From: Campylobacter showae CSUNSWCD
GTDB lineage: Bacteria; Campylobacterota; Campylobacteria; Campylobacterales; Campylobacteraceae
Direction: 5' to 3'
Length of the DNA stretch: 64,000 nucleotides
Assembly: GCF_000313615.1 (NCBI RefSeq)
Contig: NZ_AMZQ01000012.1
Location: 1 to 64,000 of the forward strand
The position numbers were made by a program, and so were the translations under genes. The stretch's first letter is position 1. The number at the start of each line of letters is the position of its first letter. Shown piece after piece: positions 28,177 to 38,784 of the stretch. The notes beneath the pieces were generated by a model, which worked only from the letters and a program-made list of their open reading frames with translations, had not been told where the DNA came from and did no database searches.

Positions 28177-30155
28177 CTATATACCTTGATGATAAATCCT
28201 TGCTTATCCTGAGAGGTGATTATGTCATTGCTGTACGATATGCGCGAAAAGTCGCCGAATTCATCTTTTATCATCTCGCCGGCAACCTTGGCGCGCTCTT
28301 TGCCGATACCGAAATTTGCGTATGAATCGATCTTTTCAAGCTCTTCTTGTGGGATCACTTTTGCCGCTTTTGACGTGGCGATAAAGTTACCGCGGCTCAC
28401 TATCGGCGTGATCTCGAAATAATAATTTGAATTATAACTCTGCAAAAAGTCGCTTACTTTGTTTTTACAAACTTGCGTCGGCCTGTCTGAGCCCGCGCTC
28501 ATATCAGAACACTCGACCGAGGCGATGAAAACAACCTTTTTAGGCACTTCGGCTTTAAAATTTAGCTGGATTATCTTTTTTAGATTTTCATTTTCGCTCA
28601 TCAGTTCTTCGTTTTTAGTTAGTATCTGTGCCACTTCACCCTTTGCGATGTTTTTTTGCGTACTCGTTTTGGCTAAATTTTCCTTCGTGTCGCTTAGATC
28701 TTTAGCTCCGTCTTGCATCTGTTTTCTTAGAGTCGCGAGCTCTGCGTCTTTTTGCGTCAAAAGCTCATTTAAAGCATCTAGTTGCTCTTTGTTTTCCTTG
28801 GCTGTTTTAATATTGTTTTCAACCAATGTCGTGATTTTGTTATTTAAAATTTTATAGTTTTGGATGTTTTTTTTACCAGCAGCGATCTCGTCCGCTAGCA
28901 GTTCTTTTTGGATATTTAGCGACTCGTTTAGCTCTGCAACCTTAGCTTCCGCACTTTGCAGTGAGCTATCTTTTTGCGAAATTTGATTTTCTAACTCATA
29001 AATTTTACTCTTTAGTTCCGCCACGTTTTGCTCGGTTTCTTGGCGCTCGTTTTCAATCTGATTTTTTAGCTTTTCAAGCTCGGTTTTATATATAGCCTCG
29101 TTTTGTTCAATCTCTTTTTCAAATCCTTGTTTTTCTTTCTCGAGCTTTGCTACTAACTCTTTATTCGTCGCGTTTAGCTCATCATTTATCGCTTTTAGCT
29201 TAGCTTTTGACTCGGCTTTTTTGTTTGCGTTTTCAAGGCTCGCTTCAAGCTCGCTTATTTTTTTCTTGTCCGCGTCTTGTTCTTTTTCTAGGGCGGCGAT
29301 CCTATTTTTGGATAAATTTTGAGCATTTAGAGCCTGAGCGTTATACTCGCTAGCGATCCTTTTTATCTCGCTATCTTTTAGGGCTAGCTCGTTTGCGAGC
29401 CTAGCATTTTCGCTCTTTAGTTTTGCAACCTCTTCATTTACCGCTCTTAGTTCGCTTTCAAATTTAGCTTTGCTAGTTAGTGCTTCGTTCTTCAACTCGT
29501 CGTTTTGAGCCTCGAGCCGTTTTAGCGTATTTTGATTTTCGCTTTGCGTTTTGGCGCTTGATTTATCAAGCTCGCTTTGCTTTTTTTCAAGCTCGGATTT
29601 CAGGCTTTTTATTTCTTCACGAAGCGAAGTTAAATTTTGCTCCAAATTTTTGTTTTTCTCGTTTTCTTCCTGCGCTTTTGCTAGTTTTTTATTTAACTCA
29701 TCAATCATACTTAAACGTTGTTTATCGTTAGCGCTGGCAGCTTGTTTTCGCCTAGTTTCCAACTCGGCTTTTTGAGAACTTAGAAGATTTAATATTTCCA
29801 GATTTTTATCAACCAAATCAACATTATCGTCATACAGTAGCCTATTTTGAGCGCGCAAAACGCGTATTTGCTCTTTTAACTCGGCTTCATCGCCTAAAAT
29901 TGGCGCATCCGTATCATTTAAATCCACATTTCTAGTATACTTTTCCTGCGATAAAACCTGGCTTTGGTTTGTCAAATTTTTCTCGCCTACAGTACTTATG
30001 CTTTCATTTTTAGGCGCTTCTTCGACGTTCATTATTTGCACGGCGAGTTCCGTAGACTTTGCAGACGGTTTTGTAAACTCGAAATACAAATAATATCCGC
30101 CCAGCGTGAGTAAACAACCGCAGATAAAAAATAAGACTAAATTTAACGCTCTCAA
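28173..30155 (-). CDS. Long coiled-coil membrane protein with OmpA-like C-terminus
   Basis: 660 aa. One N-terminal membrane helix (about 6-26), then about 430 residues of almost continuous heptad-type coiled coil (E/K/L/N rich), then a globular domain of about 115 residues (VVFIASVECSDMSAGSD... onward). The last part (NFGIGKERAKVAGEMIKDEFG) resembles the peptidoglycan-binding helix of OmpA/MotB-type domains, so the protein may span the periplasm from the inner membrane to the wall. The start is TTG, with AAGGA 9 bases upstream. It lies 2 bases after the FAD oxidoreductase and overlaps trmN6. I do not recognise a named family. Confidence 0.72.
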   Translation of the reverse strand: MRALNLVLFFICGCLLTLGGYYLYFEFTKPSAKSTELAVQIMNVEEAPKNESISTVGEKNLTNQSQVLSQEKYTRNVDLNDTDAPILGDEAELKEQIRVLRAQNRLLYDDNVDLVDKNLEILNLLSSQKAELETRRKQAASANDKQRLSMIDELNKKLAKAQEENEKNKNLEQNLTSLREEIKSLKSELEKKQSELDKSSAKTQSENQNTLKRLEAQNDELKNEALTSKAKFESELRAVNEEVAKLKSENARLANELALKDSEIKRIASEYNAQALNAQNLSKNRIAALEKEQDADKKKISELEASLENANKKAESKAKLKAINDELNATNKELVAKLEKEKQGFEKEIEQNEAIYKTELEKLKNQIENERQETEQNVAELKSKIYELENQISQKDSSLQSAEAKVAELNESLNIQKELLADEIAAGKKNIQNYKILNNKITTLVENNIKTAKENKEQLDALNELLTQKDAELATLRKQMQDGAKDLSDTKENLAKTSTQKNIAKGEVAQILTKNEELMSENENLKKIIQLNFKAEVPKKVVFIASVECSDMSAGSDRPTQVCKNKVSDFLQSYNSNYYFEITPIVSRGNFIATSKAAKVIPQEELEKIDSYANFGIGKERAKVAGEMIKDEFGDFSRISYSNDIITSQDKQGFIIKVYR

Positions 30156-30157
30156 CT

Positions 30158-31108
30158 CTATTTTTCCTTGATGTCTTGGACTACCTTGTGCGCGTGATTT
30201 AGCGCGAGTACGATCGAGCCGCCGTTTTTTAGCACGATGTCGCCGCCGATATATAGGCCGGATACGCTGCTTTCATAGTGCTCGTTTACGACCGGGTCCT
30301 TATCCGCATCGAGCTCAACTCCGCATTTTTGTAAAAAATCCACCGGAGTCGAGCCGCCGATAGCGTAGACGACTCTGTCGTAGACTCTGATTTTTCCGTT
30401 TGAAAAGTGCACTCTCACGCGCCCCGATTCGTTTTCGATCTCGGTAATATCGTGATTTAGTCGCACTTTTAGCTTATTTGCTTTTTCTAGCTCCCACAGC
30501 GCCGTTACGTTTACGTCATTTACGCGGCTAAATTTGTCCTTGCGGTACGCTAGCGTGGTTTTATTGTATTGGCATAGCTCGATAGCGTACTCCACGGCCG
30601 AGTTTCCGCCGCCCACCACGAGCACCTTTTCGCCGCTGGAACAGGAGTTTAGATTAAAATTTACGACTCCATTTAGCGAAGGCGGGATTTTATAGTTCGG
30701 CTTGTTTGGACGTCCCATTTTACCGATGCTTATCATCACGTTTTTAGCCTTATAGTCGCCCTTTGCGGTGTGCACGAAAAACAAATCGTCCTTTTTCTTT
30801 ACGCTTTCGACCTCGGAGTTAAACACGGCCTCGATCTTTTCCTCGTCTAGCAACTTATCGAAATAATCAAGCGTGCTCTCCTTCGTGCCGTCCTCAAAGG
30901 ACACGATGCCGTGGATGGTGCTGTCTTGACCTTTGTACTCCTTATCCACGCGCTTGTTGTCTTTGTAAAATTTTCTTATAGTTTGGCTGTGGTTATCGCC
31001 CTTTTCGAGAAGCAAGACTTTTTTTAATCCATTGGCTCTCGCCTCTACGACGGTCGCGATGCCGCAAGGGCCGCCGCCTATCACGATAATGTCGTAAACA
31101 TCGCTCAT
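30158..31108 (-). CDS. FAD-dependent NAD(P)H oxidoreductase (thioredoxin-reductase-like)
   Basis: 316 aa. FAD-binding GGGPCGIAT near the N-terminus and a second Rossmann motif VVGGGNSAVEYAIEL (about 165-179). No CxxC pair is visible between the domains, so it is not a true thioredoxin reductase; it looks like the YpdA-type or ferredoxin-NADP reductase-like group. C-terminal VSGLYIGGDIV is the FAD-ribityl contact. Acceptor is unknown. First gene of a compact gene series on the minus strand; GGAGAG precedes the ATG. Confidence 0.83.
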   Translation of the reverse strand: MSDVYDIIVIGGGPCGIATVVEARANGLKKVLLLEKGDNHSQTIRKFYKDNKRVDKEYKGQDSTIHGIVSFEDGTKESTLDYFDKLLDEEKIEAVFNSEVESVKKKDDLFFVHTAKGDYKAKNVMISIGKMGRPNKPNYKIPPSLNGVVNFNLNSCSSGEKVLVVGGGNSAVEYAIELCQYNKTTLAYRKDKFSRVNDVNVTALWELEKANKLKVRLNHDITEIENESGRVRVHFSNGKIRVYDRVVYAIGGSTPVDFLQKCGVELDADKDPVVNEHYESSVSGLYIGGDIVLKNGGSIVLALNHAHKVVQDIKEK

Positions 31109-31346
31109 TGATTCTCTCCAATTTGATATTTTTTCATTAATGTAGCGAAAATTGTATTAAATTTTAAGAAATTCGCGAAATTTGGGGTAAATTTAATTTA
31201 AAAAAGACAAAAACGGTCAAATTTGAAAGATAAAAGGCGAGCGGGGGCAAATTTGGCTCATATAAATTCGGTAAATTTGAGAGCCAAATTTGAAGCGCGT
31301 CAAATTTAAAGGGACGCAAATTTAACCAAATTTACGCCCGCTAAAG

Positions 31347-32684
31347 CTAAATTTTCTTTAAAAACTCAGCGATTAAAAATGCTAGTTCTAGCGACTGATC
31401 GGCGTTTAAGCGCGGATCGCACTGCGTTTCGTATCTGTGCGCCAGATCATCCTCGTTTAGCTTAAACGACCCGCCCGTACATTCGGTCACGTCCTGGCCC
31501 GTCATCTCTAGATGCACGCCGCCAGCATGCGTGCCCTCGGCTCTATGTATCTCAAAAAAGCTCTGCACTTCGGCTAGGATTTTATCAAATTCGCGCGTTT
31601 TGTAGCCGTTTGCGGCTTTTATCGTGTTGCCGTGCATAGGATCGATGCTGTAGACGATATTTAGGCCTTCGCGTTTTACTTCGCGTAGGATTTTAGGTAG
31701 CCGCTCGCCGATTTTATCCGCGCCCATTCTGATTATTACGTTTAGTCTACCCGCTTCGTTTTGCGGATTTAGCGCATTTGCGAGCGCGATGACGTCCTGC
31801 GCGGTTGCGTTTGGTCCGATCTTTACGCCTAAAGGATTGTGCACGCCGCTTAGAAAATGCACGTGAGCATCGTTTACGCCGCGCGTGCGCTCGCCGATCC
31901 AGAGCATATGCGCCGAGCAGTCGTACCAGTCGCCAGTGAGGCTATCCTCTCTAGTTAGAGCCTCCTCGTACGGCAGCAAAAGCGCCTCGTGCGAGGTGTA
32001 GACCTTGGTTTCGCTAAGCGCGGGAGTATTTGAGGCATTTATACCGCAAGCGCCCATAAATGCTAGTGTTTGGCTCAGCTGCCTAGCTAGTTCGCCGTAT
32101 TTGGCGTCAAGCTCGGGTTTTTTGATAAAGCCAAGATTCCAGCGATTTACCTCGTGAAGATCGGCTAGACCGCCGCGAGAAAAGGCGCGAAGCAGGTTCA
32201 TCGTGGATGCGCTTTGATAATACGCTTCGATCATGCGGTTTGGATCGGCCACGCGAGCCTCGGCATTAAATTCAAAACCGTTTATGATGTCGCCGCGGTA
32301 GCTGGGTAACTTTACGCCGCCTTGCTCCTCGTAGTCCGAGCTTCTAGGCTTGGCAAACTGACCAGCCACGCGCCCTACTTTTACGACGGGACAGCGTCCG
32401 GCAAACGTCAAAACGATCGCCATTTGCAGCATCACTTTAAACATATCGCGGATATTTACGGCGTTAAAATTTGAAAAGCTCTCCGCACAGTCGCCCCCTT
32501 GCAATAAAAACGCTTCGCCGTTGCAAACTTTAGCTAGGTCTTGCTTTAGGTTTCTAGCCTCGCCGGCAAAAACTAGCGGCGGCATCGTTTTTAGCTTATC
32601 CTCGGCCTTTTTTAGCAAGACCTCGTCTGGGTAGCTGGGCTGCTGCAAGATATTAAATTTTCTCCACGAATCTCTGCTCCACAT
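31347..32684 (-). CDS. aroG: Class II DAHP synthase
   Basis: 3-deoxy-D-arabino-heptulosonate-7-phosphate synthase, first step of the shikimate pathway, condensing PEP and erythrose 4-phosphate. 445 aa from ATG 32684; a longer frame to 32858 would overlap rarD and is rejected. It is the plant-like class II type: N-terminal [37 protein letters not shown] (phosphate binding), [24 protein letters not shown], and metal-site histidine in [19 protein letters not shown]. Symbol is by function; class II enzymes are also named aroF or aroG. Divergent from rarD. Confidence 0.93.
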   Translation of the reverse strand: MWSRDSWRKFNILQQPSYPDEVLLKKAEDKLKTMPPLVFAGEARNLKQDLAKVCNGEAFLLQGGDCAESFSNFNAVNIRDMFKVMLQMAIVLTFAGRCPVVKVGRVAGQFAKPRSSDYEEQGGVKLPSYRGDIINGFEFNAEARVADPNRMIEAYYQSASTMNLLRAFSRGGLADLHEVNRWNLGFIKKPELDAKYGELARQLSQTLAFMGACGINASNTPALSETKVYTSHEALLLPYEEALTREDSLTGDWYDCSAHMLWIGERTRGVNDAHVHFLSGVHNPLGVKIGPNATAQDVIALANALNPQNEAGRLNVIIRMGADKIGERLPKILREVKREGLNIVYSIDPMHGNTIKAANGYKTREFDKILAEVQSFFEIHRAEGTHAGGVHLEMTGQDVTECTGGSFKLNEDDLAHRYETQCDPRLNADQSLELAFLIAEFLKKI

Positions 32685-32847
32685 CTTTAAACCTTTTTTA
32701 AAAATAACCCCGATTTTAGCTAAAAGAACTTTTATTACAGATAAAATTTCAAATTTTAGCCCCAAATTTACCCTCGCTGCGCTTTTTTGAGCCACATAAG
32801 CTTTGATTAACGACAAATAAATATAATTTCGCCAAAAAAGCGGAAAA

Positions 32848-33738
32848 ATGCAAGACAAAAATCAAACCAAAATCGGCTTCATCTACGGCCTATTGGTCTT
32901 TATGATCTGGGGTGTTTTTCCTATTTATTTTAAACAGCTCAGCGCGCTTTCGGCCACCGAGATCGTCGCTCACCGTATCATTTGGTCGGTGCTACTTTTG
33001 TTTTTGCTACTCAAATTTGGCCGCAAACTAGGCGCAGCGGAGAAAATTTTAAGCAATAAGAAAACCACGTTTTGGCTATTTGTCACGGGACTTCTCATCG
33101 CCGCCAACTGGTGGATCTACGTCTATGCCGTAAATATCGGCAAGATCGTAGAAACCAGCCTAGGATACTTCATAAATCCTCTCGTAAATATGCTCCTTGG
33201 CGTGCTGATTTTAAAAGAAAAGCTATCGCGCGCGGGCAAATTTGCCATCGCTATCGTCTTCGTCGCTATCGGCGTTCAAATTTACGACGCGGGCGGCCTA
33301 CCTATCATATCTATCATTTTGCCTATCACGTTTGGATTTTATTCGCTCATTAGAAAGCGCCTTAGCGTGCCCTCTTTAGAGGGGCTTTTCGTCGAGACCG
33401 CACTCATTGCTCCTATCGCGCTCGTCGCGCTATTTTTCGTAGCCGCTAGCGGACAAAATCACTTTAGCTTTTCGTGGTTCGGGCTTTTGATCGCTCTTTG
33501 CGGGCCTGCGACCGTCGTGCCGCTTTTACTTTTTAACTCGGCGGCTACTAGGCTAAATTTAAGCACGATCGGCTATTTGCAGTATATTTCGCCTTCGATG
33601 CAGCTTTTGCTTGCCGTTTTTTACTACGGTGAGCAAATTAGCGCGCTCAAAGCGCTGTCGTTTTTGCTGATCTGGAGCGCGCTAGCGGTGGTTAGCTTTA
33701 GCGCGATTTATAGTAAAAAAAGCAAAATTTCAGTATAA
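32848..33738 (+). CDS. rarD: EamA-family transporter RarD
   Basis: 296 aa, about ten membrane helices in two EamA halves. The opening [22 protein letters not shown] and the [23 protein letters not shown] block are typical of RarD (chloramphenicol-sensitive protein). It likely exports or imports small metabolites; substrate is unknown. First gene of a plus-strand group, 163 bases from the divergent DAHP synthase start. GCGG precedes the ATG. Confidence 0.88.
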   Translation: MQDKNQTKIGFIYGLLVFMIWGVFPIYFKQLSALSATEIVAHRIIWSVLLLFLLLKFGRKLGAAEKILSNKKTTFWLFVTGLLIAANWWIYVYAVNIGKIVETSLGYFINPLVNMLLGVLILKEKLSRAGKFAIAIVFVAIGVQIYDAGGLPIISIILPITFGFYSLIRKRLSVPSLEGLFVETALIAPIALVALFFVAASGQNHFSFSWFGLLIALCGPATVVPLLLFNSAATRLNLSTIGYLQYISPSMQLLLAVFYYGEQISALKALSFLLIWSALAVVSFSAIYSKKSKISV

Positions 33739-33767
33739 CCGCAAATTTAAATCAAAAAAGGAAACCT

Positions 33768-34226
33768 ATGTCATCTATCGCATTTTACGCCGTCATCTGC
33801 GTCGTAGTCGCGCTTGTGCTCTACACGCAGATACAAAAAATAACGAGAAAGATCGACGAGAACGGCACTCTAGCAAACAACTCCCCAGAGGCCGTACGTC
33901 AAATTTCAGTGCAAAAGTACAAGGATTTTTGCGAGATAATAAACGGCGAGCTAAGAGAGCTAAAGATGAAAGCGCTCTACGACGACGCCCTAAAAAACGA
34001 GGATCTAAAAGAAAAATTTTTAGAAAGCCTAAGCGAGATGAGCAAGAAGCTGACATTTATCGAGACGATGAACACCGCTAGAAACCCAGATAAATGGGAA
34101 AGCGAGCTCTTTGAGGTGCTTAGCCGCCTAGACGATCTCGTCACGGAAAATTTCAAAGACGGCGAGCGCGCGGGCGACGAGATTAGGGAGCGTCTGGGCG
34201 CGGAGTTTAGCAAGCTGCAAAATTAA
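33768..34226 (+). CDS. Conserved membrane-anchored helical protein
   Basis: 152 aa: one N-terminal membrane helix (about 4-20) and an all-helical, charged remainder (KYKDFCEIINGELRELKMKALYD onward). No named family recognised. AAAAGGAAA precedes the ATG. It sits between rarD and pyrB, 30 and 67 bases from them, and is probably cotranscribed. Confidence 0.72.
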   Translation: MSSIAFYAVICVVVALVLYTQIQKITRKIDENGTLANNSPEAVRQISVQKYKDFCEIINGELRELKMKALYDDALKNEDLKEKFLESLSEMSKKLTFIETMNTARNPDKWESELFEVLSRLDDLVTENFKDGERAGDEIRERLGAEFSKLQN

Positions 34227-34293
34227 ATCTTAAGTAAAAACGGGGTAATATCGCTTTTTTGATTTAACTCTATCTTTCTAAGGAAAAAAACGG

Positions 34294-35226
34294 ATGAGCT
34301 ATACCAAAAAAGACCTCGTAACCGCTGCAAATTTAACCAAAGACGAAATTTACCATTTCCTAAATTTAGCCAAGGAGTTTAAGGCGCTAAACAACTCCGA
34401 GACCAAAAAAGCCAAGTCGCTCTACGGCAAAACGACCGTAAACGCCTTTTTCGAAAACTCGACTAGGACGCGAACGAGCTTTGAAATCGCGGCTAAGCGC
34501 CTAGGAGCCGACGCTATAAATTTCACCGCCTCAAGCTCCAGCACTAAAAAGGGCGAAACACTCATCGACACCGTTCACAACATCGTCGCGATGAAAACGG
34601 ATATCGTAGTAGTGCGCCACTACAGCTCGGGTGCGGCTAAATTTATCGCCGAGAATACCGACGCTCACGTCATAAACGCAGGCGACGGCCTAAACGAGCA
34701 CCCTAGCCAAGCGCTGCTTGATCTTTTTACTATACTGGAAAATCGCGGCAGCCTAGAAAATCTCACGGTCGCCATCATCGGAGATATCTTTCACAGCCGC
34801 GTGGCGCGCTCAAATATCTACGTCCTAAAAACGCTCGGAGCCAAGGTTAAGCTCTTTGGTCCGCCGATGTTTTTAACGGGTATGGAGGCTTTTGGCTGTC
34901 AAATTTGCTCCGATATGCAAGGGGCGATCGAGGACTCGGACGTCATCATCATGCTACGTATCCAGCTAGAGCGCCAGGACGATGAGATCGCATTTCCGTC
35001 CGTGCGCGAATACTCTAAATTTTTCGGCCTAACCCAAGCCAAAATGAAATACGCCAAAGATGGCGTCATGATCCTACACCCAGGCCCGATAAACCGCGGC
35101 GTCGAGATAAACTCCGACGTAGCCGACGATCCGCGCTACTCGCACGTGCTAAATCAGGTCGAAAACGGCGTCGCCGTCAGGATGGCGATCCTAGATACTC
35201 TCATCAAAAACAAAGGCGCAAAATGA
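34294..35226 (+). CDS. pyrB: Aspartate carbamoyltransferase catalytic subunit
   Basis: Transfers carbamoyl phosphate to aspartate in the first committed step of pyrimidine synthesis. 310 aa. Carbamoyl-phosphate motif STRTRTSFE (56-64), FTASSSSTKKGETLIDT, the HPSQALLDLFTI motif with catalytic His, and the C-terminal MILHPGPINRGVEI. AAGGAAAAAAACGG precedes the ATG. pyrC overlaps its stop. No regulatory subunit gene lies beside it. Confidence 0.96.
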   Translation: MSYTKKDLVTAANLTKDEIYHFLNLAKEFKALNNSETKKAKSLYGKTTVNAFFENSTRTRTSFEIAAKRLGADAINFTASSSSTKKGETLIDTVHNIVAMKTDIVVVRHYSSGAAKFIAENTDAHVINAGDGLNEHPSQALLDLFTILENRGSLENLTVAIIGDIFHSRVARSNIYVLKTLGAKVKLFGPPMFLTGMEAFGCQICSDMQGAIEDSDVIIMLRIQLERQDDEIAFPSVREYSKFFGLTQAKMKYAKDGVMILHPGPINRGVEINSDVADDPRYSHVLNQVENGVAVRMAILDTLIKNKGAK

Positions 35227-36503
35227 AAACTCTCATCAAAAACGGCACGATCGTAAATCATAACGGCTCGCAAAAAGCAAACGTCTTTATAGATGGCGAC
35301 AAGATCGCTCTAGTCACCGCGGACGAACCGGCGGCGGATAAGGTAATAGACGCTAGCGGCAAGCTCGTGATGCCGGGACTTATCGATATGCACGTGCATT
35401 TTAGGGATCCAGGCCTTGAGTATAAAGACGATATAAACACAGGCTCTGAAACCGCGGTCGCTGGCGGCGTAACCACCTGCTGCCCGATGGCCAACACAAA
35501 CCCCGTAAACGACAACGCCGTCGTCACGCGCGATATGGTAGCTAAAGCTAAAGCCCGAGGCCTCATCGACCTGCTACCAATCGGTGCGATAACGAGCAAG
35601 ATGGACGGCAAAAAATGCGTAGAGATGGGCGATATGACTGAGGCGGGCGCAGTGGCGTTTAGCGACGACGGCCTACCCGTAGCTAGCAGCGACGTGATGA
35701 GATACGCGCTTGAGTACTCAAAGCACTTCGGCAGCTTCGTCATCAACCACTCCCAAGACTGCTCGCTGTGCCGCGGTGGCCACATGAACGAGGGCCGCGT
35801 CTCGGCGATACTAGGCATCAAGGGCATGCCGCGCGAGCAAGAAGAGATTATGGTCTCGCGCGATCTACTACTAGCCAAGCTAACAGGCGGCCACATCCAC
35901 ATCGCGCACGTTAGCTCCGAGTGGTCGCTAAAACTCATCGCGCAGGCTCGCGCAGCCGGCATAAACGTGACCTGCGAGGCGACTCCGCACCACTTTACCT
36001 ATACCGAGGACGAGCTGCTAGGCTACGATACGAATTTTAAAATGTCGCCGCCGCTTCGCACGAAATCAGACGTAGAGGCGATCAGAGATGGTCTAAAAAG
36101 CGGCCTCATCGACGTCATCGTGACCGACCACGCTCCGCACCATAACGACGAGAAATTTTTAGAATTCGACAAGGCGCCGTTTGGAATACTCGGCCTACAA
36201 ACCCTCGTACCTATGACGCTAGAGTTGGTAAACGACGGCGTGATAAGTATCGAACAGATGGCGGCTCTGACGTCCTATAATGCAGCTAAAATTTTAAAAC
36301 TAAAAGACAAGGGCGTTATCGCAGAAGGCTACCTCGCCGACATCACGATAATCGATCCAGGTTTCGAGTATCTATACGACAAAAGCCTAAATAAATCAAA
36401 ATCCCAAAACTCCCCGCTGCTAGGCAAAATGCTAAAAGGCGCGGCGGTAATCACGATAAAAAGCGGCAAAACGGTGTTTGAGTTTCCAAACGTCGTGGCG
36501 TGA
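35223..36503 (+). CDS. pyrC: Dihydroorotase
   Basis: Closes N-carbamoyl-aspartate to dihydroorotate. 426 aa, the long class I type typical of PyrC next to PyrB. Metal-binding MHVHFRDPG (His57, His59), the hydroxylated or carbamylated-Lys region in FVINHSQDCSLC..., HIAHVSS, and the catalytic TDHAPHH. ATG overlaps the pyrB stop by 4 bases, so translation is coupled. Confidence 0.95.
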   Translation: MKTLIKNGTIVNHNGSQKANVFIDGDKIALVTADEPAADKVIDASGKLVMPGLIDMHVHFRDPGLEYKDDINTGSETAVAGGVTTCCPMANTNPVNDNAVVTRDMVAKAKARGLIDLLPIGAITSKMDGKKCVEMGDMTEAGAVAFSDDGLPVASSDVMRYALEYSKHFGSFVINHSQDCSLCRGGHMNEGRVSAILGIKGMPREQEEIMVSRDLLLAKLTGGHIHIAHVSSEWSLKLIAQARAAGINVTCEATPHHFTYTEDELLGYDTNFKMSPPLRTKSDVEAIRDGLKSGLIDVIVTDHAPHHNDEKFLEFDKAPFGILGLQTLVPMTLELVNDGVISIEQMAALTSYNAAKILKLKDKGVIAEGYLADITIIDPGFEYLYDKSLNKSKSQNSPLLGKMLKGAAVITIKSGKTVFEFPNVVA

Positions 36504-36666
36504 TCCGATCAAATTTAGCGTAAATTTGAAATTTGACTTTGCGGCGGTTAAGGCTGTCGCGAGGTCAAATTTTAACAACGACTAAAACAAAATTTAAAAC
36601 CATAAGGCGAGTATCGCAAAATAAACCCGCGACCAAAACCGTCAAAAATACAAAGTAGCGGTTTTT

Positions 36667-37191
36667 TGAAAACATTTTTATCGCTTATGTCGTCGCCTCT
36701 TTTGGGATTTTTATCATCCCCGAGGATATATTATCTAGTTGCAAAATTTGCCGCAGTTTCGTAGAAGCCATGAAGCAAATCTTTCCAAATATCCAAATTT
36801 TTAGCGACATAAGTCCATTTAAGCAAGAGATAGAATTTTACGCGAGCCATATGCAGGTGCTTGGACTGCTACAGGCGATAATTTTGAGTGTGTTATTCGT
36901 TATGTCCGGTAAACGCAAAGCGCGCCGATCATAAGCTGGCCGATGTCGATGCTTGGTCTTATACTTAGCGCATTTATTATATATGATTATTTCTTTGGTT
37001 GCGTAGGCGTAGACGGCATAGTTTTACAGGGCGGAACTCGTATCGAGATAACATTTGATACAAAATTTGAAATATTTGCCGTCATAACGGTTTTTCAACT
37101 TTTTTTCTCTTTACTTGGGCTGTTTTCATCGGCCATCTTGTTGCGAGATTTATTTTTTAAGATTTTCTACCTGGAAAAAGAGAGCAAATAA
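36667..37191 (+). pseudogene. Frameshifted four-helix membrane protein
   Basis: The first part reads GIFIIPEDILSSCKICRSFVE..., with a membrane helix at each end, and stops at 36932. A second frame carrying two more membrane helices starts effectively at APIISWPMSMLG (ATG 36943) and runs to 37191. Joining them by one base change near 36920 gives one continuous protein of about 165 residues. The N-terminus also lacks a start codon, and a T6 run at 36661-36667 may mark another shift. Family unknown: the CKIC pair and periplasmic-looking loop suggest a small redox or structural membrane protein. Broken gene or sequencing error. Confidence 0.6.
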
Positions 37192-37418
37192 ATTTAAATC
37201 AGTTTAAAATTTGCGGTTTTGATATCGGCAAATTTGCCTTGTCGCCGCACAGTTTCAACGACTCTATTTAACCCGCCAAATTTACGACCGACTGCCGAGC
37301 AATTTAACCGCCGAATTTACCAAATTTACGCCGCCGCGCTGGCTCAATCGATGATTAAAAAACCGATCAAGCCGAGCGCAAGCGACGCAAATTCGTCAAG
37401 TTTGGTTCAAATTTACCC

Positions 37419-38738
37419 TCACGCGTCCTTGCCGTTTATCGCGTATGCCGAGCGTAAAAACACGTCCGTGCCAGATAGCAGAGCGCTCTCGTCAAAGTCA
37501 AACGCACCGTTGTGATGCCCAGCGGCCAGCTTGGTGCCGATCATCAGGTAGCCGCTCTTGCCGCCTGCTTTTTGCACGGCGTGCATAAAGTGCGCGAAGT
37601 CCTCGCAAGCGCCGAAATTTAGATCCCGCACGATGAGCTCGTCCTTGATAAAAGGCGACTGACGCGCGGCGCGCTCGTAGATATCGGTGATCTCCTCGCT
37701 GCTGTCGCCTCCGCTCGTGCCGCCGGTTAGCTTCACGTCGTACTGCACGCCGTACATCTGCGCAACGCCTGCAACGATATCCATACATTTTTTAAACATA
37801 AATTCGTTTAGCTCGGTAGTTTCGCCGCGCGTTTCGCAGGCGATGTAGCCATTTGGTGCGATGACGTTTCGCCCCTCGCCCGCTCGCAAAACGCCCACGT
37901 TTATGCGCGTGACGCCGTCTGCATGACGCGTGATACCGTGCATAGCTAGAGCAGCCTGGGCCGCGGCCAGTAGAGCGTTTGCGCCTTCTTGCGGAGCGCC
38001 CGCCGCGTGAGCCGATCTACCCGTAAAATTTACGTCAAATTTCGATGTCGCAAGAAGCTTGTTCGTGCCGCAGATGATGCCGCCGCTAGTCTTTGCCTGA
38101 AAGCCGATGTGACCGCCTAGCAGGTAATCCACGCCCTCTAGCACGCCCGCTTGCTCCATCGGCACGGCGCCTCTGGTGCCCTCCTCGGCGGTTTGAAATA
38201 TAAATCTAAATTTGCCCTCAAAATCGTCCAAATTTTGCGCGATGAGTTTAGCCATCGCTAGGCCAATCGTGATGTGCCCGTCATGCCCGCAGGCGTGCGT
38301 GATGCCGTCTATATCGGCTCTAAAGCCCTCCTTAAACGGCCTGTGCGCCTCATCCTTGCTCTCGGTCACGTCCACACCGTCGATGTCGAATCTAAACGCA
38401 AGCGTCTTGCCCGGCCTGCCCGTATCAAGCTCGGCTATTACGCCCGTTAGCCCATCCTCCATCACGGGCAAAAACTCTCGCTCATCAGCGCTTAGCAGGC
38501 TTTTTGCACGCTCTAGATATTTTTCTTTATCTTTTTCGCTGCCAAGCCCAGCTCTAGCTTCAGGTTTCATTATCTCGCGTCCCATTTTTAGGCTGTAGCC
38601 GAGCTTTTTTAGCTCGCTAGCGATCTTTGCCGTCGTAAAAAACGTGAAAAAACCCGTCTCGGGATGAGAGTGAAAAAACCGCCTATTTTTCACCATTTCG
38701 TCTTTTAGCGCTTCTACTTTTGCTGCTACCTCGTCCAT
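37419..38738 (-). CDS. M20D amidohydrolase, AbgA-like
   Basis: 439 aa zinc-type amidohydrolase of the aminoacylase/p-aminobenzoyl-glutamate hydrolase (AbgA) group. FFHSHPETGFFT at about 22-33, active-site CGHDGH (about 157-162), EEGTRGAVP, and a dimerisation-domain GRSAHAAGAPQEGANALL. Such enzymes release the acyl or aromatic group from N-acyl amino acids; the AbgA subgroup is suggested by the long N-terminal insert, while the true substrate is unknown. Ribosome site AAGGAG and a TGTATAAT promoter at 38785-38790 are clear. Single gene. Confidence 0.85.
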   Translation of the reverse strand: MDEVAAKVEALKDEMVKNRRFFHSHPETGFFTFFTTAKIASELKKLGYSLKMGREIMKPEARAGLGSEKDKEKYLERAKSLLSADEREFLPVMEDGLTGVIAELDTGRPGKTLAFRFDIDGVDVTESKDEAHRPFKEGFRADIDGITHACGHDGHITIGLAMAKLIAQNLDDFEGKFRFIFQTAEEGTRGAVPMEQAGVLEGVDYLLGGHIGFQAKTSGGIICGTNKLLATSKFDVNFTGRSAHAAGAPQEGANALLAAAQAALAMHGITRHADGVTRINVGVLRAGEGRNVIAPNGYIACETRGETTELNEFMFKKCMDIVAGVAQMYGVQYDVKLTGGTSGGDSSEEITDIYERAARQSPFIKDELIVRDLNFGACEDFAHFMHAVQKAGGKSGYLMIGTKLAAGHHNGAFDFDESALLSGTDVFLRSAYAINGKDA

Positions 38739-38784
38739 TTTCGCTCCTTAAATTTGAAATTTTTATTATTTTTCTTAAAGATAT

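Noticed and set aside
31347-32858. Longer DAHP synthase start at 32858
   Set aside because: It would overlap rarD; the added 58 residues are not family-like, and ATG 32684 matches the known N-terminus.
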